Assembly (NCBI RefSeq): GCF_900167945.1 | Contig: NZ_FUZA01000016.1 | Coordinates: forward strand, 1-34,844 | Source of the DNA: Dyadobacter psychrophilus | GTDB lineage: Bacteria; Bacteroidota; Bacteroidia; Cytophagales; Spirosomataceae | Length of the DNA stretch: 34,844 nt | Reading direction: 5' to 3' | In this document: positions 1-8,581 of the stretch, piece after piece | Layout of the letters: each line of letters begins with the position of its first letter | How positions within the stretch are numbered: the stretch's first letter is position 1 | Notes under the pieces: generated by a model | The model's input: the letters and a program-made list of their open reading frames with translations, nothing else | Database searches by the model: none | What the model was told of the DNA's origin: nothing | Translations under genes and position numbers: made by a program

Positions 1-2
1 AA

Positions 3-998
3 ATGGGTAAAACCGACTCGCTGACTATATTCAATTATGATTTATTGAGCGCGAAACAGAAAACAACCTTTGATAGCTCAAAGCCTGTTAGAACTGTGCA
101 TTTAAAGCTGACTGGGAGTATGTTCCGTTATGTGTGGTCTATAAATAACCAAGTACTTTCCCAAGCGGATAAGATTAGTATTAAAAAAGGAGAAGTCGTC
201 AGGTTTGAGCTCGAAAATACCACGATGATGAACCACCCTATGCACTTGCACGGTCATTATTTTAGGGTGCTCAATAAGAATGGTGATTTCTCTCCCTTAA
301 AACACACCTTGGACGTTCCTCCAATGACAAGCATTACAATAGAGTTCGATGCAACGGAAGAAAAAGATTGGTTTTTTCATTGCCACATACTTTATCATAT
401 GATGAGTGGAATGGCCCGCGTCGTAACATATGAGGGAAGTAGCCGTGATACTTCTCTGTCCAGATATCCTCTCAAAAATTTATTAAAGGAGGACAAGATG
501 TGGTTTTTTTACGGCAGCATTGCAGCCAAATCACACATGGCCGAAGCCAAGGCGAATTTTATTAATAGAAGTAGTGCTATCCGCTTTGAAGGGAATTATA
601 ACTACGGGTCTCAATATGAGGCCAATATCAGTTATGAGAGGTACATCGGAGACTGGCTGCGCCCCTATATTGGCTTTGGTGCTGTAAAACAGCGGTACTA
701 CAATATATTCAACGGGGAGAAAACGTTTGAGCAGGATTTTGACTTGCCAGTAATTGGTGTTCGTTACACACTACCATTTTTTGTCGACGCGGATCTTCGT
801 GTAAATTCCAAGGGCCGTGTCCGGTTTGCTTTGGAAGGAGAGGAATGGCTGCTGCCTAAACTGTTTTTTAACTGGCGTATCAACACAGATAAGGAATACC
901 ATCTGGATTTGGAATATATGCTTGGCAAATACATTTCCCTATCCGGGGGCTATGATTCCAGGTACAAACTGGGTGGGGGCTTATTAGTAAGGTTCTAA
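3..998 (+). CDS. Multicopper oxidase with C-terminal barrel-like domain, 3' part only
   Basis: This is the carboxy-terminal part of a periplasmic multicopper oxidase (copper oxidase, CopA/PcoA-like). The first ATG of the window is in frame, but the true start lies upstream because the first cupredoxin domains are missing. The third cupredoxin domain is intact. It has the copper-ligand motif HPMHLHGH near residue 78 and HCHILYH-x4-M near residue 126, which supply the type 1, 2 and 3 copper ligands. After about residue 150 there is a further 180 residues rich in alternating aromatic and polar positions, ending in aromatic-rich strands and a terminal Phe. This resembles an outer-membrane barrel or CopB/PcoB-like region. 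The same architecture appears in the complete gene at 18652-20973. A CopB-type ATPase follows on the same strand, supporting a copper role. Confidence 0.9.
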   Translation: MGKTDSLTIFNYDLLSAKQKTTFDSSKPVRTVHLKLTGSMFRYVWSINNQVLSQADKISIKKGEVVRFELENTTMMNHPMHLHGHYFRVLNKNGDFSPLKHTLDVPPMTSITIEFDATEEKDWFFHCHILYHMMSGMARVVTYEGSSRDTSLSRYPLKNLLKEDKMWFFYGSIAAKSHMAEAKANFINRSSAIRFEGNYNYGSQYEANISYERYIGDWLRPYIGFGAVKQRYYNIFNGEKTFEQDFDLPVIGVRYTLPFFVDADLRVNSKGRVRFALEGEEWLLPKLFFNWRINTDKEYHLDLEYMLGKYISLSGGYDSRYKLGGGLLVRF

Positions 999-1146
999 TA
1001 ACGGTGATTTCTTAACAATGTGCCTGGACTTTCCTTTAAGTTGGAATCCTGGCAGCGATAACAAGGTTAACGGGCAGACCAAAGATGTTGCTGCGGCTGC
1101 CCACTCAGTGCGTTTAAGGTTCCAGTTTTTAAACAAAATCAAATCA

Positions 1147-3213
1147 ATGGAAAATCACCACCACCATGAGCATCATCCCAAAAAGCCAGCGGAAACCATG
1201 CCTTCTATGACTGGATCTTCTCATGAGCACCACGCACCCACTGCGCAGGCTGATGGGCATAGTGACCATGACAAGCATGCAGGACATCACACCGAAGATT
1301 TTTTAAAGCGCTTCTGGATTTGTCTGGTCATCACAGTGCCGATCCTTTTACTATCGCATATGATCCAGCAGTGGATTGGTTTTAACTGGACGTTTGCAGG
1401 TGATCAATATGTGCTTTTAGCACTAAGTACGATCATATACTTTTATGGGGGCTGGCCGTTTCTGACGGGCCTTGTCAGGGAGCTAAAAAGCAAGAACCTG
1501 GGGATGATGACCCTGGTGGCGGTTGCTATTACTACTGCGTATGTGTATAGTGTAGCCGTGGTTTTTGGGCTGGAAGGGATGGACTTCTTTTGGGAGCTGG
1601 CTACCTTGATTGATATTATGCTAATCGGGCATTGGCTGGAAATGAAATCGCAGATGGCAGCTTCGCAAGCCCTGGAATCGCTGGTCGCTTTGCTTCCTTC
1701 AATGGTCCATGTTGAAAAAGATCATCAGGTAACTGACATCCCATTAAAAGACCTTCGCAGCGGTGATATATTACTTGTCAAACCCGGCGAAAAGGTCCCG
1801 GCCGATGGATTGATCCTGGAAGGTAGTTCTTATGTGAACGAAAGCATGCTCACCGGGGAGAGCGTGCCCGTCCAAAAGCAGAAAGACGATAAAGTAATTG
1901 GCGGAGCAATCAACGGCGATGGTGTTTTGAAAGTCCATGTTACCGGTGCAGGCAATGAGACTTATCTGCAAAAGGTGATCAACATGGTCAAGACCGCTCA
2001 GGGCGCAAAATCAAATACACAGAACCTGGCCGATAAAGTGGCGGGATGGTTAACGCTGGTTTCGATTACGGTTGGGGTCGTTACTTTTATTGTCTGGTAT
2101 ACAAGTGGGCAGAGTTTGGCATTTGCCTTGGAAAGAATGGTTACCGTCATGGTCACATCCTGTCCGCATGCGTTAGGGGTTGCCATCCCATTGGTTATTG
2201 CCATTTCGACTACCCTATCGGCAACGCATGGTCTTTTGATACGCAACCGTACCGCTTTTGAAAATGCCCGTAACCTTACCACGATCATTTTCGATAAAAC
2301 AGGCACATTGACCAAAGGCTCCCATGAAATACAACAGATTATACCAATTGACGAGCAGTTATCAACAGATCAGATTTTGCAGTATGCTGCCGCAGTACAA
2401 CAGAACTCGGAACATCATATCGCTCATGGAGTCATCAGAAGCTTAAAAGAAAAAGGCTTGCAGCTCTGGGTGTCAACCGATTTCAATTATATGCAGGGCA
2501 TTGGTGTGACCGGTACCGTAGATGGCAAGAAAGTGGTAGCAGCCGGACCTAATTATTTCAAGCAGGAAAACAAGCCGGTGCCCACTATTCCCGACCAGGT
2601 TGATCAGGCGACCGACACGGTAAACTTCATACTTGTTGATGGCAAACTTGTTGGCTTGATCACCTTCGCCGATAGCATCCGCGAAAATGCAGCCCAGGCA
2701 ATCGCTGAACTGAAAAAGATGAACATTAAAACCTTTCTTCTTACAGGGGACAATGAGAAGATTGCAGAAGCCGTCAGCAAAAAGCTGGGCATGGACGGGT
2801 ACCTGGCTAATGTGTTGCCCCATCAAAAGCAGGATAAGGTAAAAGAGTTTCAAAATAAAGGTGAGATTGTTGCCATGACCGGTGATGGGGTTAATGATGC
2901 TCCTGCACTCGCGCAGGCAGATGTTGGCATTGCTGTTGGTTCAGGGACGGATGTGGCAGCTGAAACCGCCGATATTATCCTGGTAAACAGCGACCCGATG
3001 GATGTAGTACAAATGATCACCTTCGGCAGGGCTACTTACAGAAAAATGGTACAAAACCTGGCTTGGGCAATCGGTTATAACGTCATAGCAATCCCGTTGG
3101 CTGCCGGTGTGCTATATCCCTCTTTTATGTTAAGCCCTGCGATGGGAGCAGTCCTGATGAGTGCATCCACGATCGTGGTTGCCATTAATGCAAAGCTACT
3201 TAGGGTAAATTAA
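1147..3213 (+). CDS. copB: CopB-type copper/silver-translocating P-type ATPase
   Basis: Inner-membrane P1B-type ATPase that would export copper or silver from the cytosol. The metal-site motif in the sixth membrane helix is CPH (Cys339 in this numbering), which marks the P1B-3/CopB class rather than CopA. The phosphorylation motif DKTGT begins at Asp383, TGES is the actuator motif, and GDGVNDAP is the hinge motif near the C-terminus. The N-terminus is His-rich (HHHHEHH and further HEHH, HDKH and GHH stretches) and replaces the HMA domain. The open frame reaches back to 1018, but the added 43 residues are not family-like. The ATG at 1147, directly before the His-rich tail and after an A-rich leader, is the better start. 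About 688 aa, normal for the family. Confidence 0.93.
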   Translation: MENHHHHEHHPKKPAETMPSMTGSSHEHHAPTAQADGHSDHDKHAGHHTEDFLKRFWICLVITVPILLLSHMIQQWIGFNWTFAGDQYVLLALSTIIYFYGGWPFLTGLVRELKSKNLGMMTLVAVAITTAYVYSVAVVFGLEGMDFFWELATLIDIMLIGHWLEMKSQMAASQALESLVALLPSMVHVEKDHQVTDIPLKDLRSGDILLVKPGEKVPADGLILEGSSYVNESMLTGESVPVQKQKDDKVIGGAINGDGVLKVHVTGAGNETYLQKVINMVKTAQGAKSNTQNLADKVAGWLTLVSITVGVVTFIVWYTSGQSLAFALERMVTVMVTSCPHALGVAIPLVIAISTTLSATHGLLIRNRTAFENARNLTTIIFDKTGTLTKGSHEIQQIIPIDEQLSTDQILQYAAAVQQNSEHHIAHGVIRSLKEKGLQLWVSTDFNYMQGIGVTGTVDGKKVVAAGPNYFKQENKPVPTIPDQVDQATDTVNFILVDGKLVGLITFADSIRENAAQAIAELKKMNIKTFLLTGDNEKIAEAVSKKLGMDGYLANVLPHQKQDKVKEFQNKGEIVAMTGDGVNDAPALAQADVGIAVGSGTDVAAETADIILVNSDPMDVVQMITFGRATYRKMVQNLAWAIGYNVIAIPLAAGVLYPSFMLSPAMGAVLMSASTIVVAINAKLLRVN

Positions 3214-3218
3214 ATGCT

Positions 3219-3395
3219 ATGGTTATGACAAATCAACAATTTGATGAGTTTGTTAAGAACAGGCTGGAATCTTTCCGGCCTGTTTACCTGCACAAGGACT
3301 GGCTTGATTTAAATGAGCGGCTGGAAAGACATCGAAATAAAATGCCAAGGTCATCCTACACAGCCGGTCGCATTAAAGCAAAGCGGTCAAGGTAA
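3219..3395 (+). CDS. Small hypothetical protein (58 aa) after copB
   Basis: A short open frame begins 5 bases after the copB stop and encodes 58 residues. It is rich in charged residues (Lys, Arg, Glu), contains PVYLHKDWLDLNERLERHR in the middle and ends in a basic tail KAKRSR. It has no signal peptide and no membrane helix. Close spacing suggests co-transcription with copB. I do not recognise a family. The reading is supported by its length without a stop in a stop-rich stretch, and by protein-like composition. It could still be a chance ORF. Confidence 0.45.
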   Translation: MVMTNQQFDEFVKNRLESFRPVYLHKDWLDLNERLERHRNKMPRSSYTAGRIKAKRSR

Positions 3396-3512
3396 GATCA
3401 GCAGCATTTCTCAGTAAGTTGGCTGCACTAAACGTCTTCTGATGAAGTTGAATTCACAAAACTATGCACACCTCATAGCTAATTGTGTAATAAAATCTTA
3501 TGCGCTTCAGCT

Positions 3513-3520
3513 TAGTTTTG
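3513..3520 (+). promoter_or_regulatory. Possible -7 promoter box upstream of copA
   Basis: TAGTTTTG matches the Bacteroidota -7 consensus TAnnTTTG and lies 18 bases before the copA ATG at 3539. A well-spaced -33 TTTG is not obvious, so this is only a candidate. Confidence 0.3.
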
Positions 3521-3538
3521 TATAAATAAATCAAGACA

Positions 3539-5803
3539 ATGGAAGCACTTATTTCAGATAAATCAAGCATTAAAAAAGCTTCGAATAAATATATAAAGAA
3601 AACCTTTCCGGTCCTTGGAATGACCTGCGCAGCCTGCGCGGTAAGTGTGGAAAGCATGCTTAAATCCGCCAAGGGAGTCCAGGACGCAGGCGTGAACTAT
3701 GCAAATCAGACAGCTTGGGCTGAATATGATGATGAAACGATTAAACCCGTTGGCTTGCAAAGTCTAATCCGCTCTGTTGGTTACGATCTGATTGTTGATT
3801 CGCAAGACCCACAGCAAGAGCAGCAAGATGCTCAGCTCAGTCACTATAAGCAGTTAAAAAGACGTACGCTCTGGGCTGCCCTTCTTTCTTTTCCTATTGT
3901 CGTAATTGGGATGTTCTTTATGGACGCGCTGCCTTACGGCAACTGGATCATGATGGCATTGTCAGCGCCCGTTGTATTTTACCTGGGACGCAGCTTTTTT
4001 ATGAATGCCTTTAAACAGGCCACGCATGGAAAAGCCAATATGGATACCCTGGTGGCGCTAAGTACTGGGATTGCTTTTGTGTTTAGTGCCTTTAATACGA
4101 TTTACCCGGAATTCTGGCACAATCAAGGTTTGCACGCACACGTCTATTTTGAAGCGGCAGCAGTTGTAATCGCTTTTATCTCCCTGGGGAAACTATTAGA
4201 AGAAAAGGCAAAGTCCAACACGTCATCTGCTATAAAAAAATTGATAGGCTTGCAGCCGAAAACCGTAAGGGCAATCATTGATGGCCTAGAACAGGAAATC
4301 CCGATATCAGCGGTAAAGGTTAGCGACATTTTATTGGTCAGGCCTGGCGAAAAAATTCCAGTTGACGGAGAGGTAACAGAGGGCAGTTCGTTCGTTGATG
4401 AAAGCATGATCAGCGGGGAACCCGTTCCCGTAAGAAAGAGCCTGGGAGAGAAAGTGTTTGCAGGCACAATCAATCAGAAAGGTAGTTTTCAATTTAAAGC
4501 ACAAAAGGTAGGAGGTGATACGATCCTTGCCCAGATCATCAAGATGGTGCAAGAGGCCCAGGGAAGTAAAGCGCCTGTTCAGAAGCTGGTTGACAAGATA
4601 GCCGGTATTTTTGTGCCAGTCGTGATCGGTATCGCTGCACTGACATTTGTAACCTGGATGCTGGTTGGAGGCGAAAATGCGTTTACACACGCCTTTTTAA
4701 CTTCCGTTACCGTGCTTGTCATTGCCTGCCCATGCGCACTTGGGCTCGCTACTCCTACCGCCATTATGGTAGGTATAGGGAAAGGCGCTGAAAACAATAT
4801 CTTAATCAAAGATGCCGAAAGCCTGGAACTAGGCCATAAGGTAAATGTGGTAATCCTGGACAAAACCGGCACCATAACCGAGGGTAAGCCTGTGGTTACT
4901 GACATTTCCTGGAATGCAATTAAGGGTGAGCCAAAGATATTCAAGCAAATACTATTTGCAATAGAAGCCCAATCAGAACACCCTCTGGCAGAAGCCGTGA
5001 CCAGCTTTCTCAAAGAGGAAAGCATTGAAGGTGTAAGCCTGCAGCAGTTTGAAAGTTTAACGGGTTTGGGCGTAAAGGCCAATTACGATGGGACTGAATA
5101 TTTCGTCGGGAACAAAAAATTAATGGATGAGAATAATATCAGCATCAATAGCGGGCTTTCTTGTGGAGCAGAAAAATGGCAACAACAGGCAAAAACAGTA
5201 ATCTACTTTGCAAATAACACAGAGGTAATATCAGTCATTGCCATTGCTGACAAAATTAAGGTTACGTCCAAGAAAGCTATTGAAACATTGCAAGACAGAG
5301 GTATCCAGGTTTATATGCTGACAGGTGATAATAAACAAACGGCAGCTGCTGTGGCCCAACAGGTTGGATTGAAACATTTTAAGGCAGATGTAATGCCTTC
5401 TCAGAAAGCAGATTTTATTAAAGAGCTGCAATCAAAGGGAAAGATAGTAGCCATGGTTGGGGATGGGATCAATGATAGTCATGCTTTGGCTCAGGCAGAT
5501 GTCAGTATTGCGATGGGTAAGGGATCGGACATCGCTATGGATGTTGCAAAAATGACTTTGATTACTTCTGATCTGAACATGGTACCCAAAGCATTAAAGC
5601 TTTCAGGCAAAACAGTTAAGACAATAAAACAAAACCTGTTTTGGGCTTTTATCTACAACCTGATCGGTATCCCAATTGCTGCCGGCCTAATGTACCCCAT
5701 CAATGGTTTTTTACTTGATCCAATGATCGCCGGAGCGGCAATGGCACTCAGTTCGGTGTCAGTAGTAAGTAATAGTTTAAGGTTAAAGACAGCGAAGCTT
5801 TAA
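3539..5803 (+). CDS. copA: CopA-type copper-translocating P-type ATPase
   Basis: Inner-membrane Cu(I)-exporting P1B-1 ATPase, 754 aa. One N-terminal HMA domain carries GMTCAAC with Cys30 and Cys33. The membrane metal site is CPC at residues 397-399. The phosphorylation motif DKTGT starts at Asp441, SEHPLAEA is the nucleotide-binding HP motif, and the hinge reads GDGINDSHALAQAD. The actuator loop has SGEPVPV in place of the usual TGEPVPV, and the hinge has DSHAL in place of DAPAL; both look like conservative lineage variants. The ATG at 3539 is chosen because it precedes the HMA domain by a short basic segment. The gene sits between copB and an HMA metallochaperone, which would deliver Cu(I) to it. 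Confidence 0.95.
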   Translation: MEALISDKSSIKKASNKYIKKTFPVLGMTCAACAVSVESMLKSAKGVQDAGVNYANQTAWAEYDDETIKPVGLQSLIRSVGYDLIVDSQDPQQEQQDAQLSHYKQLKRRTLWAALLSFPIVVIGMFFMDALPYGNWIMMALSAPVVFYLGRSFFMNAFKQATHGKANMDTLVALSTGIAFVFSAFNTIYPEFWHNQGLHAHVYFEAAAVVIAFISLGKLLEEKAKSNTSSAIKKLIGLQPKTVRAIIDGLEQEIPISAVKVSDILLVRPGEKIPVDGEVTEGSSFVDESMISGEPVPVRKSLGEKVFAGTINQKGSFQFKAQKVGGDTILAQIIKMVQEAQGSKAPVQKLVDKIAGIFVPVVIGIAALTFVTWMLVGGENAFTHAFLTSVTVLVIACPCALGLATPTAIMVGIGKGAENNILIKDAESLELGHKVNVVILDKTGTITEGKPVVTDISWNAIKGEPKIFKQILFAIEAQSEHPLAEAVTSFLKEESIEGVSLQQFESLTGLGVKANYDGTEYFVGNKKLMDENNISINSGLSCGAEKWQQQAKTVIYFANNTEVISVIAIADKIKVTSKKAIETLQDRGIQVYMLTGDNKQTAAAVAQQVGLKHFKADVMPSQKADFIKELQSKGKIVAMVGDGINDSHALAQADVSIAMGKGSDIAMDVAKMTLITSDLNMVPKALKLSGKTVKTIKQNLFWAFIYNLIGIPIAAGLMYPINGFLLDPMIAGAAMALSSVSVVSNSLRLKTAKL

Positions 5804-5863
5804 AAATTTGCATCAGCAAGAATACGTACTTACAATTAATTCAAATTCAAAACAGACAATTTA

Positions 5864-6073
5864 ATGGAAACTCTAAAATTCAAAACAAATATTAAATGCG
5901 GTGGTTGTGTGGCAAAAGTTACATCTGGTTTAAATGAAACCGCTGGAACTGGTAATTGGGATGTGGATATTAATAATCCGGAAAAGATTTTAACGGTAAG
6001 CTCTGACGGTAATGAAGACAGTATCATATCAGCCGTGAAAGAGGCAGGCTTTGTTATAGAGAAAGTAGAGTGA
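5864..6073 (+). CDS. Small HMA-domain metallochaperone (CopZ-like)
   Basis: A 69-residue cytosolic protein that is a single heavy-metal-associated domain. The metal-binding loop is NIKCGGC, with Cys12 and Cys15 forming the CxxC pair. The order beta-alpha-beta-beta-alpha-beta expected of the fold can be followed, ending in the EAGF motif near the C-terminus. It starts 60 bases after copA and ends before a strong hairpin, so it probably shares the copA transcript. The likely role is binding Cu(I) in the cytosol and passing it to the CopA HMA domain. The Gly-Gly between the cysteines is common in Bacteroidota homologues. Confidence 0.88.
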   Translation: METLKFKTNIKCGGCVAKVTSGLNETAGTGNWDVDINNPEKILTVSSDGNEDSIISAVKEAGFVIEKVE

Positions 6074-6130
6074 TCATAATATTTAGATTGTCCTGCATCA
6101 AGCAGGTAATGGCATAGTTTTTTTTATTAC

Positions 6131-6170
6131 TTAATCAGCCTGAGAATCAGGCTGATTAAACTTTATTTTA
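6131..6170 (+). terminator. Hairpin terminator after the copA-HMA pair
   Basis: A perfect 12-bp inverted repeat (TTAATCAGCCTG at 6131-6142 and its complement at 6148-6159) with a 5-base loop, followed by a T-rich tract. A T-run also lies on the left side, so it could act in both directions. It separates the HMA gene from the DUF305 gene. Confidence 0.7.
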
Positions 6171-6180
6171 AGACAACCCC

Positions 6181-6807
6181 ATGAAGACAACGTACAGAAT
6201 GTTAGGACTTGCAGTTCTTATGGCTTTTACCACCGCATGTTCGGACGATAACGATGGTGATGATAAAATCACTATTCAAGCGCATGACCAAAATCAAATG
6301 ATGACAGTGATGCACGATATGATGGCCGAAATGGAAACGATGAAAGTAACCCAGGATCCCGACATTGACTATGCTACTATGATGAAAATGCATCATATGG
6401 GTGCAATAGAGATGGCTGAATTAGAGTTAAAATCTGGAAGCAACAGTGAAATGAAAGCTATGGCGCAAGCCATAATTGATGCTCAGCAAAAGGAGATTGC
6501 TACCCTAGACTCATTTCTTGCCAGCGCTACGCCTACAACAATGAATATGGAGTTCCATATGAAAATGATGGAAGGAATGGAGCGTATGGAAAAACAGTCA
6601 GATCTTCAGATCATCAATGGCAGCATAGACCAGGATTTTGCCACATTAATGATTGGGCATCATCAAAGTGCCACGGAAATGGCTCAAATGCAATTATTAA
6701 TGGGTAAAAGTGCTCAGCTGAAAACCTTATCAACGATGATTATTGAGGAACAAAACAAGGAAATTGCAGCGTTCCAGGCATTTTTACTAGCGAACAGAAG
6801 TAAATAA
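6181..6807 (+). CDS. DUF305 family lipoprotein
   Basis: A 208-aa exported protein. The N-terminus is a lipoprotein signal ending FTTAC with the lipidated Cys at residue 20, followed by an acidic linker. Two DUF305-type repeats follow, each a ferritin-like helical pair. The first has MMKMHHMGAIEMAE and the second MIGHHQSATEMAQM; the His-His and Met-rich faces are typical of the family. DUF305 proteins recur in copper-resistance clusters and are suspected periplasmic metal binders, but the biochemical role is not settled. The gene follows the terminator at 6131-6170, so it likely has its own promoter, and is followed by the Csp gene 30 bases on. Confidence 0.88.
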   Translation: MKTTYRMLGLAVLMAFTTACSDDNDGDDKITIQAHDQNQMMTVMHDMMAEMETMKVTQDPDIDYATMMKMHHMGAIEMAELELKSGSNSEMKAMAQAIIDAQQKEIATLDSFLASATPTTMNMEFHMKMMEGMERMEKQSDLQIINGSIDQDFATLMIGHHQSATEMAQMQLLMGKSAQLKTLSTMIIEEQNKEIAAFQAFLLANRSK

Positions 6808-6837
6808 TTTTTCATATAAAAATAAAAAAAATACCTT

Positions 6838-7182
6838 ATGGCACATCAACAATTCAAAGACTGTATTGATGCCTGTGTGGCATGTGCAGTAGCTTGCAGC
6901 CACTGTGCAACAGAGTGCTTAAAAGAAGAACATGTAGCCCATATGGCCAAATGTATCCAGCTTGATCTGGAATGTGCTGCTATTTGCCGCAGCGCGGCAG
7001 AAGTAATGAGTTTGGGAAGTAGTTTCAGTGCACACCTATGCAGGGTTTGTGCAGACGTTTGTAAAGCATGTGCCGAAGAATGCGAAAAGCACGCTGAAAT
7101 GGGTATGGATCACTGCCGGCAATGTGCAGAAGCTTGCCGACGGTGCGCTGAAGCGTGTGAGGAGATGGCCACACCGGTGTAA
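6838..7182 (+). CDS. Csp-type four-helix-bundle copper-storage protein
   Basis: A 114-aa cysteine-rich protein of the DUF326/Csp family. Nineteen cysteines (first at residue 9, last at 107) appear mostly as CxxC and CxxxC along four predicted helices, so that they line the core of the bundle. In studied Csp proteins this core binds many Cu(I) ions. There is no signal peptide, so this is the cytosolic (Csp3-like) type. It lies directly after the DUF305 lipoprotein gene and before a strong terminator, so the two are likely co-transcribed. Its expected job is to buffer Cu(I) that escapes the exporters. Confidence 0.9.
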   Translation: MAHQQFKDCIDACVACAVACSHCATECLKEEHVAHMAKCIQLDLECAAICRSAAEVMSLGSSFSAHLCRVCADVCKACAEECEKHAEMGMDHCRQCAEACRRCAEACEEMATPV

Positions 7183-7208
7183 GGAAGATATTTTATCGAA
7201 AAAGTATA

Positions 7209-7243
7209 ACGGATAATCAGTAATGGTTATCCGTTTTTATTTT
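7209..7243 (+). terminator. Rho-independent terminator after csp
   Basis: An 8-bp perfect stem (ACGGATAA at 7209-7216, complement at 7227-7234) with a 10-base loop, followed directly by a T-rich run. It lies 27 bases after the csp stop. Confidence 0.75.
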
Positions 7244-7321
7244 GGATGATACGGCAATTTGGTTGGATTCCGATCATATTAAAAACTGATCCTTGTCATG
7301 TTTATATACTGTATTTTGAGG

Positions 7322-7329
7322 TAGATTTG
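7322..7329 (+). promoter_or_regulatory. Possible -7 promoter box before the 153-aa gene
   Basis: TAGATTTG is an exact match to TAnnTTTG, 27 bases upstream of the ATG at 7357 and after a terminator. The -33 element is not clearly spaced, so support is partial. Confidence 0.35.
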
Positions 7330-7356
7330 TTGAAATCGTAAATATCTGATAATCAA

Positions 7357-7818
7357 ATGAAAACGCAACAATTTATTCTTTTTTTAGCATTTCTTCTTTT
7401 TTTAGCTGGAAATGGCTCTTATGCACAAAATTACAAAATGCCAGTACCTTCTATTGATGCAACTGGAAAGATTACTGATGCAAAAGGAAAACACATTGGC
7501 TGGGTTACCAGTGATGGGATAATCAAAGATGCAGCAGGAGTAAAAATCGCCCACATCGACGATGCCGGGAATGCAATCGATGCCATAACAGGAAAAACCT
7601 CGGGCAAAGCCGCAAAAAACGGCACTTACCTTTATCATGTAAAAAGCGGGGCCATTGACAGCTTAACAGTATCTATCCCTATGAATGGGATATGCGAAGT
7701 CAAAGATACAAGTGGAAAAACCGTGCTTTTGGTTCATGAAAATTATAAGCAGTATGGAGCCTGCGCGATGCATTGTCTTCAGATGAAAAGCGCGCACAAA
7801 GATATGAAGATGAAATGA
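7357..7818 (+). CDS. Secreted 153-aa protein with conserved C-terminal Cys motif
   Basis: The first 23 residues form a Sec signal peptide with a likely cut after SYA. The middle contains repeated short beta-type units (GKITDAKGK, DGIIKDAAGVKI, DAGNAIDAITGK), suggesting a small beta-rich fold. The C-terminus has one Cys in GICEVKD and two in YGACAMHCLQMK, followed by a His/Met/Lys tail that might bind metal. A decayed second copy with the same C-terminal motif lies at 9279-9482, so the protein belonged to a small paralogous set in this island. I do not recognise a named family. A periplasmic metal-binding role is inferred from position and the Cys/Met tail only. Confidence 0.8.
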   Translation: MKTQQFILFLAFLLFLAGNGSYAQNYKMPVPSIDATGKITDAKGKHIGWVTSDGIIKDAAGVKIAHIDDAGNAIDAITGKTSGKAAKNGTYLYHVKSGAIDSLTVSIPMNGICEVKDTSGKTVLLVHENYKQYGACAMHCLQMKSAHKDMKMK

Positions 7819-7870
7819 TTGAAAGTTTGTGATATTTGCCACACCCACATTCAGGTCAGGGATCAGTTTA

Positions 7871-7913
7871 TTAATATGTTAATTGTCTGATAATTAACAT
7901 ATTAACATTTTTC
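7871..7913 (+). terminator. Rho-independent terminator
   Basis: A perfect 14-bp AT-rich inverted repeat (7871-7884 with 7892-7905), loop of 7 bases, then CATTTTT. It lies 53 bases downstream of the 153-aa secreted-protein gene. Confidence 0.7.
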
Positions 7914-8153
7914 CCGTGAATGGATCGTGTAATAATTAAACTAAAAAAATGTGTTAAATATCATGCAGCATAATAACCAGAATTTTGCAAAGGATATTGG
8001 ACTTAGTCCAATAGTTTAGACAATATGTGATATATACAACCTTTAAACAGGCTTTTGCAATATTTTTAAAAACAAGCGCACCGATCTTTAACCCATAGTA
8101 AATCTAATCATAGTTGCAAAGAAACCTTAGAAGAGAGTTTAAAAACTAAAAAA
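7914..8153 (+). other. Non-coding stretch, nothing recognised
   Basis: AT-rich sequence between a terminator and a decayed SHOCT gene. No frame of useful length, RNA gene or repeat was recognised. It may hold the old promoter of the decayed gene, whose A-rich leader at 8140-8153 resembles that of the intact copy. Confidence 0.3.
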
Positions 8154-8310
8154 ATGGAAATAGATAATGGTTTCAATTTTTGGAGCAATGCATTTCATGA
8201 TTTGTGTGGATAGTACTTTTTTCTGGGAGTTTTTGCAGCTCCATACATTATCCCGGTCAGCAAAGTAAGAAAGATTTCCCCTTGATATTTTGAGGAAGCG
8301 ATTCGGATAA
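8154..8310 (+). pseudogene. Decayed copy of the SHOCT membrane-protein gene
   Basis: This stretch aligns at DNA level with the intact SHOCT gene at 14733-14948. Shared blocks include the leader (TTTAAAAAC before the ATG), the region encoding GMHF near the N-terminus, GGTCAGC in the middle, AAGAAAGAT, and the segment encoding PLDIL-KRF. The reading frame is broken: the ATG frame stops after 19 codons, and matching protein pieces occur in different frames (AMHF, then APYIIP, then PLDILRKRFG followed by TAA). It is therefore a frameshifted remnant, not a functional gene. It is followed by a second remnant in the same order as downstream of the intact copy. Confidence 0.75.
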
Positions 8311-8322
8311 ACTTATAAATAG

Positions 8323-8519
8323 ATGCAAAAACTAACAATGTTATTTTTAGCCTTTACTTTCAGTTTAGGCGTAATTGCACAGAATCTGGGAATGGTCATG
8401 ATAATTTAAACAATAATTCTTCCTACTCAATAACAGAAATCCTTTTGGGAGTAATTTTAATTGTAGTAGTCATCGCATTGGTGATGCGAAGTTTTAATAG
8501 TTCCAGAATTGGAAAATAA
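8323..8519 (+). pseudogene. Frameshifted small signal-peptide/TM protein gene
   Basis: The ATG at 8323 opens a clean signal peptide (MQKLTMLFLAFTFSLGVIAQ), but the frame stops at 8407-8409 after 28 codons. Shifting one base just after the signal peptide continues through GHDNLNNNSSYSITEILLG, a single hydrophobic helix (VILIVVVIALVM), and a basic tail ending GK before TAA at 8517-8519. The intact ancestor would have been about 65 residues: signal peptide, short polar stretch, one TM helix. A comparable remnant lies at 15038-15245, also directly after a SHOCT gene. The alternative of two very short real genes is less likely. Confidence 0.65.
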
Positions 8520-8581
8520 TTGTCGAGTTGTCAAAGAAATAGTAAAATAATTTATTTAAACAGGCAACCATTTACAAAACT

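Noticed and set aside
1018..1146. N-terminal extension of copB
   Set aside because: The added 43 residues are not like the family, and a better ATG lies right before the His-rich tail.
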